64,000 nt of DNA from Sapria himalayana. Its lineage: Eukaryota > Streptophyta > Magnoliopsida > Malpighiales > Rafflesiaceae. The DNA is taken from the NCBI GenBank assembly GCA_029783825.1, contig JAREIK010001723.1, forward strand, positions 1,065,371 to 1,129,370. Reading direction: 5' to 3'. Shown here one piece after another: positions 60,365 through 64,000 of this stretch; the first letter of the stretch is position 1; every line of letters starts with the position of its first letter. The notes under the pieces were generated by a model, which saw only the letters and a program-made list of their open reading frames with translations, was not told where the DNA came from and did no database searches. The position numbers and the translations under genes were made by a program.

Positions 60365-61179
60365 GTAAGTATTTTATCTACTCACATGCTCACATTTTTA
60401 TATTTTTCTTAGGGCTTACTTTTAATTAATGGAATGCTAACATTTTTCTGGTTTTTTTTTCATTATTTTTATGGTTATGATTTATGCAATGTGTATAAGA
60501 TATCTATGATATCTTTATGACATTTATTTTTCTGCCCACGTATATATTTTAGTGTGTTTAGTATGACTTATTCAGACTAGGGTTTATAGCTACTATAAAT
60601 AATACATTAGTTCTCTTTTTTAGTAAATGTATTTTTTTGAGTTGTCCATTCTTGATCCTTTCCCCTTTTTCTTTTAACTGTTTAATATGGTGTCAGAGCT
60701 ATGTAAATATCATTTTAATGCTGAATAGTAACTCGTCTAAATTACTGTTTCTCACTGAAATAATTATTCATCAAGTTCCGGTATAATCATTGATAGAGTT
60801 TCTATCATTCAAATCATACTATTGATACTTGCATTAATGTTTGAAGCAGTGAAATGATTTGAGATAATTGCAAGAGTTTCAGCTAGTTAATGTACCAGAA
60901 ACTTAAATATTTTTTGCTAGATCACAAAATTTTAGTTGGACGAATCTCTTCAGTCAAGAAGAGAGTTATTGATATTGGCTTGATGTCCTTGTTCATACCA
61001 ATTTCATGTTGATTTGGGTTGGGTCGACCTTGATGAACCAAATAGTTTCCAATTCCATGATGGAATATTGTGTAGTGCAGACAATGTAATGAATGTCATG
61101 TGGGGGAAAACCACATGGTGCAGATTATTGTCTCTTTGAGTGAGGGTGTGACACTATGTACTGCAGATAGAGATACTAA

Positions 61180-61345
61180 ACAAGTCATGCCACCCTAACA
61201 TGTCTAAAAAAAGAGGTAGCCCAATGCGGCATGTTAGCTAGCACTAGCAGACAAACCATATTTTCAAAGTTGATTTGTGTTGGGTCGGCATGCCATGACA
61301 AGTGTGATGACTCATGGCCTCTGGGCATGAGGCATTAACCATGGC
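61180..61345. mobile_element. Faint GC-rich hAT-like trace
   Basis: Words such as GGCATGTTAGC and GGGTCGGCATGCC recall hAT tips. No terminal repeats are clear. Confidence 0.3.
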
Positions 61346-61831
61346 TCAAGTGATGTTATATATTACTTTGCCATCATGACTTGTTTGCTTGATGTTATTA
61401 ACAATTATAATTGTGTCATAGTTTTATATTATTTTATCATTTTTTGTCTGTTTAATTTGTCGATGAAAGTATATGATATGTTAGTTTTCTTAATAAATGT
61501 TAGAAATTATTTATAAAGATCCTTTTGTGTGATGCTTTATTGAGTATTGAGTTTTTTTCATTATTTGAGTTTTTATTTTATATTTATCATGATATCATAG
61601 TTGAGTTAGTGTAAATCTGAGGCATGCACAATGCACATTAGGTAAAGAGTGTTGGAGATACACCCATAGGCACAACATGCATGCAAGGTGACATGCCTCA
61701 CAAGTGCAATCCTAGTTCACATACACTACATTGTGAGTACAGTGGATATGCGCAAACCCTAGGTTGAAGGGAGAATGGGCATGTAAGAAGAAACAAAATA
61801 TTTAGGGTTTATTTTATTTTGCAAAATTGTG

Positions 61832-62024
61832 TGTTATGGAATGTGTGTCATCTACTAATGAGTGTGTTATGGATTGTGTGTTACATACAAGTGTAGTGTG
61901 TTATGGATTGTGTTACATGCAAGTGTAGTGTGTTATGGATTGTGTGTTATGTACAAGTGTAGTGTGTTATGTATAAGTCTAGTGTGTTATAGATTGTGTG
62001 TTACATACTAGTGCAATGTGTATT
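61832..62024. repeat. Minisatellite with GTGTGTTATGGATTGTG units
   Basis: About five imperfect head-to-tail units of 33-37 bp, each GTGTGTTATGGATTGTG followed by a TTACATACAAGTGTA-like half. One unit lacks the central half. Next to it TTAACTATTATAGTCAT-AAAGGGTA is repeated at 62026 and 62235. Confidence 0.85.
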
Positions 62025-63032
62025 AACTATTATAGTCATAAAAGGGTAGAAAAGAATTATATGTTGTAGATATGTTGACGTCAACCATGAGAGTAATACA
62101 ATGTCAATATGTTGACGTGGGAGATTCTGTCAATAATACATATGTTGTAGAACGGAATTATATATCAGAGATTTGTATTCTTATTTATTTCTAGAGAAGG
62201 GGTTGAGAATATTAGAGTTTTGAGAGAGACATGTTAACTATTATAGTCATTAAAGGGTATTTACAAAGTTAGTCCACCATGACTATTATTAGAAAGTATA
62301 TATAATTTTTCTTAAAGATAATAACAAATATTTTTATCCTTTAGGTATAATAATTCTTATTAGTTGTCTTATTTTAGATTTATGAATTATTGATTAATGA
62401 GTCAATATTTATATCGTGTGTAATCTTTTTTTGTTTATTTTTTTTTGTTTCTTAATAATTGTAATAGTTAATAATAACTCATAAAAATTATTTGGTTTAA
62501 TAATATTCAACTTAACATATTTTTTATCGTGTTTTTTTTATTATTGAATGTCTTGATAGTTTACTTCCGTGAGTTATCGTACAATATTACTTAATTTTAA
62601 CTTAATTTTTTTTTCATTTATACTATTTTGAAAGATTGCAAAATCTTGAGAAATATTCACTTTAAGATTCTATAAGGTGAACTGTATGTTTTTACTTCTA
62701 TGATCAGATATCTCATTAGATGCTTAATTAGTATTAATATATTATTTGTTATTTTGAATTGGTCAATCATATTGGGCTAATATGGGAATGTTCAATTCTC
62801 GTGTCAATGAAATTTTTATCATGAAATATGAGTCTTGTCAGTTAGGAAAATACATGAAATTTTTTTGTCCTATTTGCTAGGTTTGCATGAGTAATATTAA
62901 TTTAATTTTATATACTTTGATGTTTGGAGAATTTGTAGAAATAAGTCTCAAGATTAATTTATTTATTATCATAATTATTGATGAATATATGTATTTTGTG
63001 TGATTAGTTCTTTTTTAATTCAGATGATACTA

Positions 63033-63355
63033 TAGGAGTCAAAAGGGCCGGGCTGAAGCCCGACATGGTTCAACCGTGCCTAGCCCGGCACGACATGCTA
63101 CATTACAATGTCGGGGCCCATGCCAGGCGGATCCTCAGCACAAATGATGGCGTGTCGTGCCATGCATATTCGGCCTGCGTGCCATGCCAAACACTTGGGC
63201 ATGACACGAGTGATCATGCATCGAGTGATGCCTGATGGGGGGATGACGTGACGACGTCTAATGGGTGATTGCTCGGCATGCTCGATGGGCGACAGTGATG
63301 TAGTGGTGTGGTGCCTGAAATCCTATTTCTCTAAATAAGGCATGCCGAGCAATAT
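63033..63355. mobile_element. GC-rich hAT-like element with inverted repeat
   Basis: It starts TAGGAGTCAAAAGGGCCGGGC near 63033, a degenerate hAT end. GC-rich words follow. A perfect 14-bp inverted pair, ATTGCTCGGCATGC at 63268-63281 and its complement at 63340-63353, lies at the right side. A right terminal repeat was not recognised. Confidence 0.5.
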
Positions 63356-63383
63356 ATTAGATTATATTTCTGATAGTTTTACT

Positions 63384-64000
63384 TAGAGGTGTCAAACGGG
63401 TTGGGCCGGACATGCCTAGTTTTAGGTGGCCCAACCAGGCCACCATGCCATGCCAGGCACGACATGGTACAATAACTATGCCATGACTCACCTGACATGG
63501 TTTCTTGAGGCCAGCCCCGACATGGCCAGTCGGTTCGGCAGGTTGAGAAACCCTGTCGGGTTAGGCTCGTATGGCCATTTCTAGCCCTTTCTGGCCGGTT
63601 TTAAATATAAATTTTTTTTTCAAGTTATGTATTTAGTTAATGTTTATATGTTTTTATTACTTTAATTTTTTTATTATTTTTAGTAATTAATTAATATTAA
63701 TTATTTTTAATATTTTATAATTTATATGTGTATTAGATTATTAGTGTAAGTGTATGAATAAATAAAATATTAAAACTTAAATATGAATAAAATTTAAAAA
63801 TCAATATAAAATGAATATTCAAAAAAGATAAATAATTAAGTTCCAAGCATCAAATGTATCAATTCACAAAGGCACAAACTCAAGTCTTAACCTAATATCA
63901 CAACCAAAAATTAAATAAACACAAATACAATGTAAAAAGAGTAAATCGAATTCAAATATCAGAATCAGATATAAGTCTCACAATCTGGTAATTAGTAATC
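63384..64000 (-). mobile_element. Start of another hAT element (cut by window edge)
   Basis: It begins TAGAGGTGTCAAACGGG, followed by a GC-rich tip to 63600 and then an AT-rich stretch like that after the left tips of hAT elements 2 and 3. By comparison with those, the transposase would be on the minus strand beyond 64000. The left flank is GTTTTACT. The right end is outside the window. Confidence 0.75.

Larger units (their letters stand above)
60553..62990 (+). mobile_element. Copia remnant A3 (short-LTR family)
   Basis: A good primer-binding site, TGGTGTCAGAGCT, is at 60688-60700, just after an LTR-like stretch of about 135 bp. Near 62810-62990 the traces KYMKFFCPICxVCMSNINLILYTLMF and INLFIIIIIDEYMYFV fit the copia order GKHxKxSF ... 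PFxLVHSDVW ... KYFVIFIDDYTRFTWVY. The coding is badly decayed. The element is cut by a GC-rich hAT-like element near 63033. This is the third member of this type in the gene, all on the + strand. Confidence 0.55.

Noticed and set aside
61832..62024. A CRISPR-like array
   Set aside because: Units are directly adjacent without unique spacers, repeats vary, and the DNA is a plant intron.

Overview
The window is AT-rich nuclear DNA from a flowering plant. Two things show this: spliced exons of a plant-type UDP-N-acetylglucosamine pyrophosphorylase gene, and dense plant transposable elements (Ty1/copia, Ty3/gypsy, and Ac-like hAT). The species cannot be fixed from the sequence. No bacterial operon, CRISPR array, tRNA or rRNA was seen.

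Host gene. One host gene runs on the + strand through the right half. I reconstructed seven exons by hand: 28129-28168, 45051-45143, 45211-45323, 45418-45492, 59662-59784, 59867-59944 and 60221-60364. They total 666 nt, keep a perfect phase across every junction and read 222 codons without a stop. Both termini of the gene lie outside the window. Two introns are huge, about 16.9 kb and 14.2 kb, and a third exceeds 3.6 kb. Transposons explain most of that length.

Layout, left to right. 1-1056: decayed hAT. 1057-12592: old Ty1/copia with a nested hAT (5769-9448), its 3' LTR cut off against a GC-rich hAT-like tip. 13081-13550: 238-bp tandem duplication. 15182-16360: Ty3/gypsy integrase remnant. 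19010-20240: possible non-autonomous element. 20279-24051: full-length hAT with target-site duplication. 24100-25141: hAT 5' remnant. 28129: first visible exon. 29945-31340: copia remnant. 32690-35560: two hAT pieces. 36228-40098: copia with 167-bp LTR, cut in its reverse transcriptase by a hAT derivative (40099-42510). 44192-44644: small hAT-like element. 45051-45492: three exons. 45512-59518: one intron-resident copia that was invaded repeatedly. Inside it sit a second LTR element (from 49867), then a nearly complete copia (50316-54981) that carries an antisense dUTPase gene fragment. 59662-60364: three exons. 60550-64000: another copia remnant, tandem repeats and the start of another hAT.

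The elements are nested up to four deep, so their order of arrival can be read. The most unusual item is the captured dUTPase segment (54573-54815) between primer-binding site and gag of a copia element whose LTR is only about 73 bp in one copy and 162 bp in the other, through expansion of a GA microsatellite.
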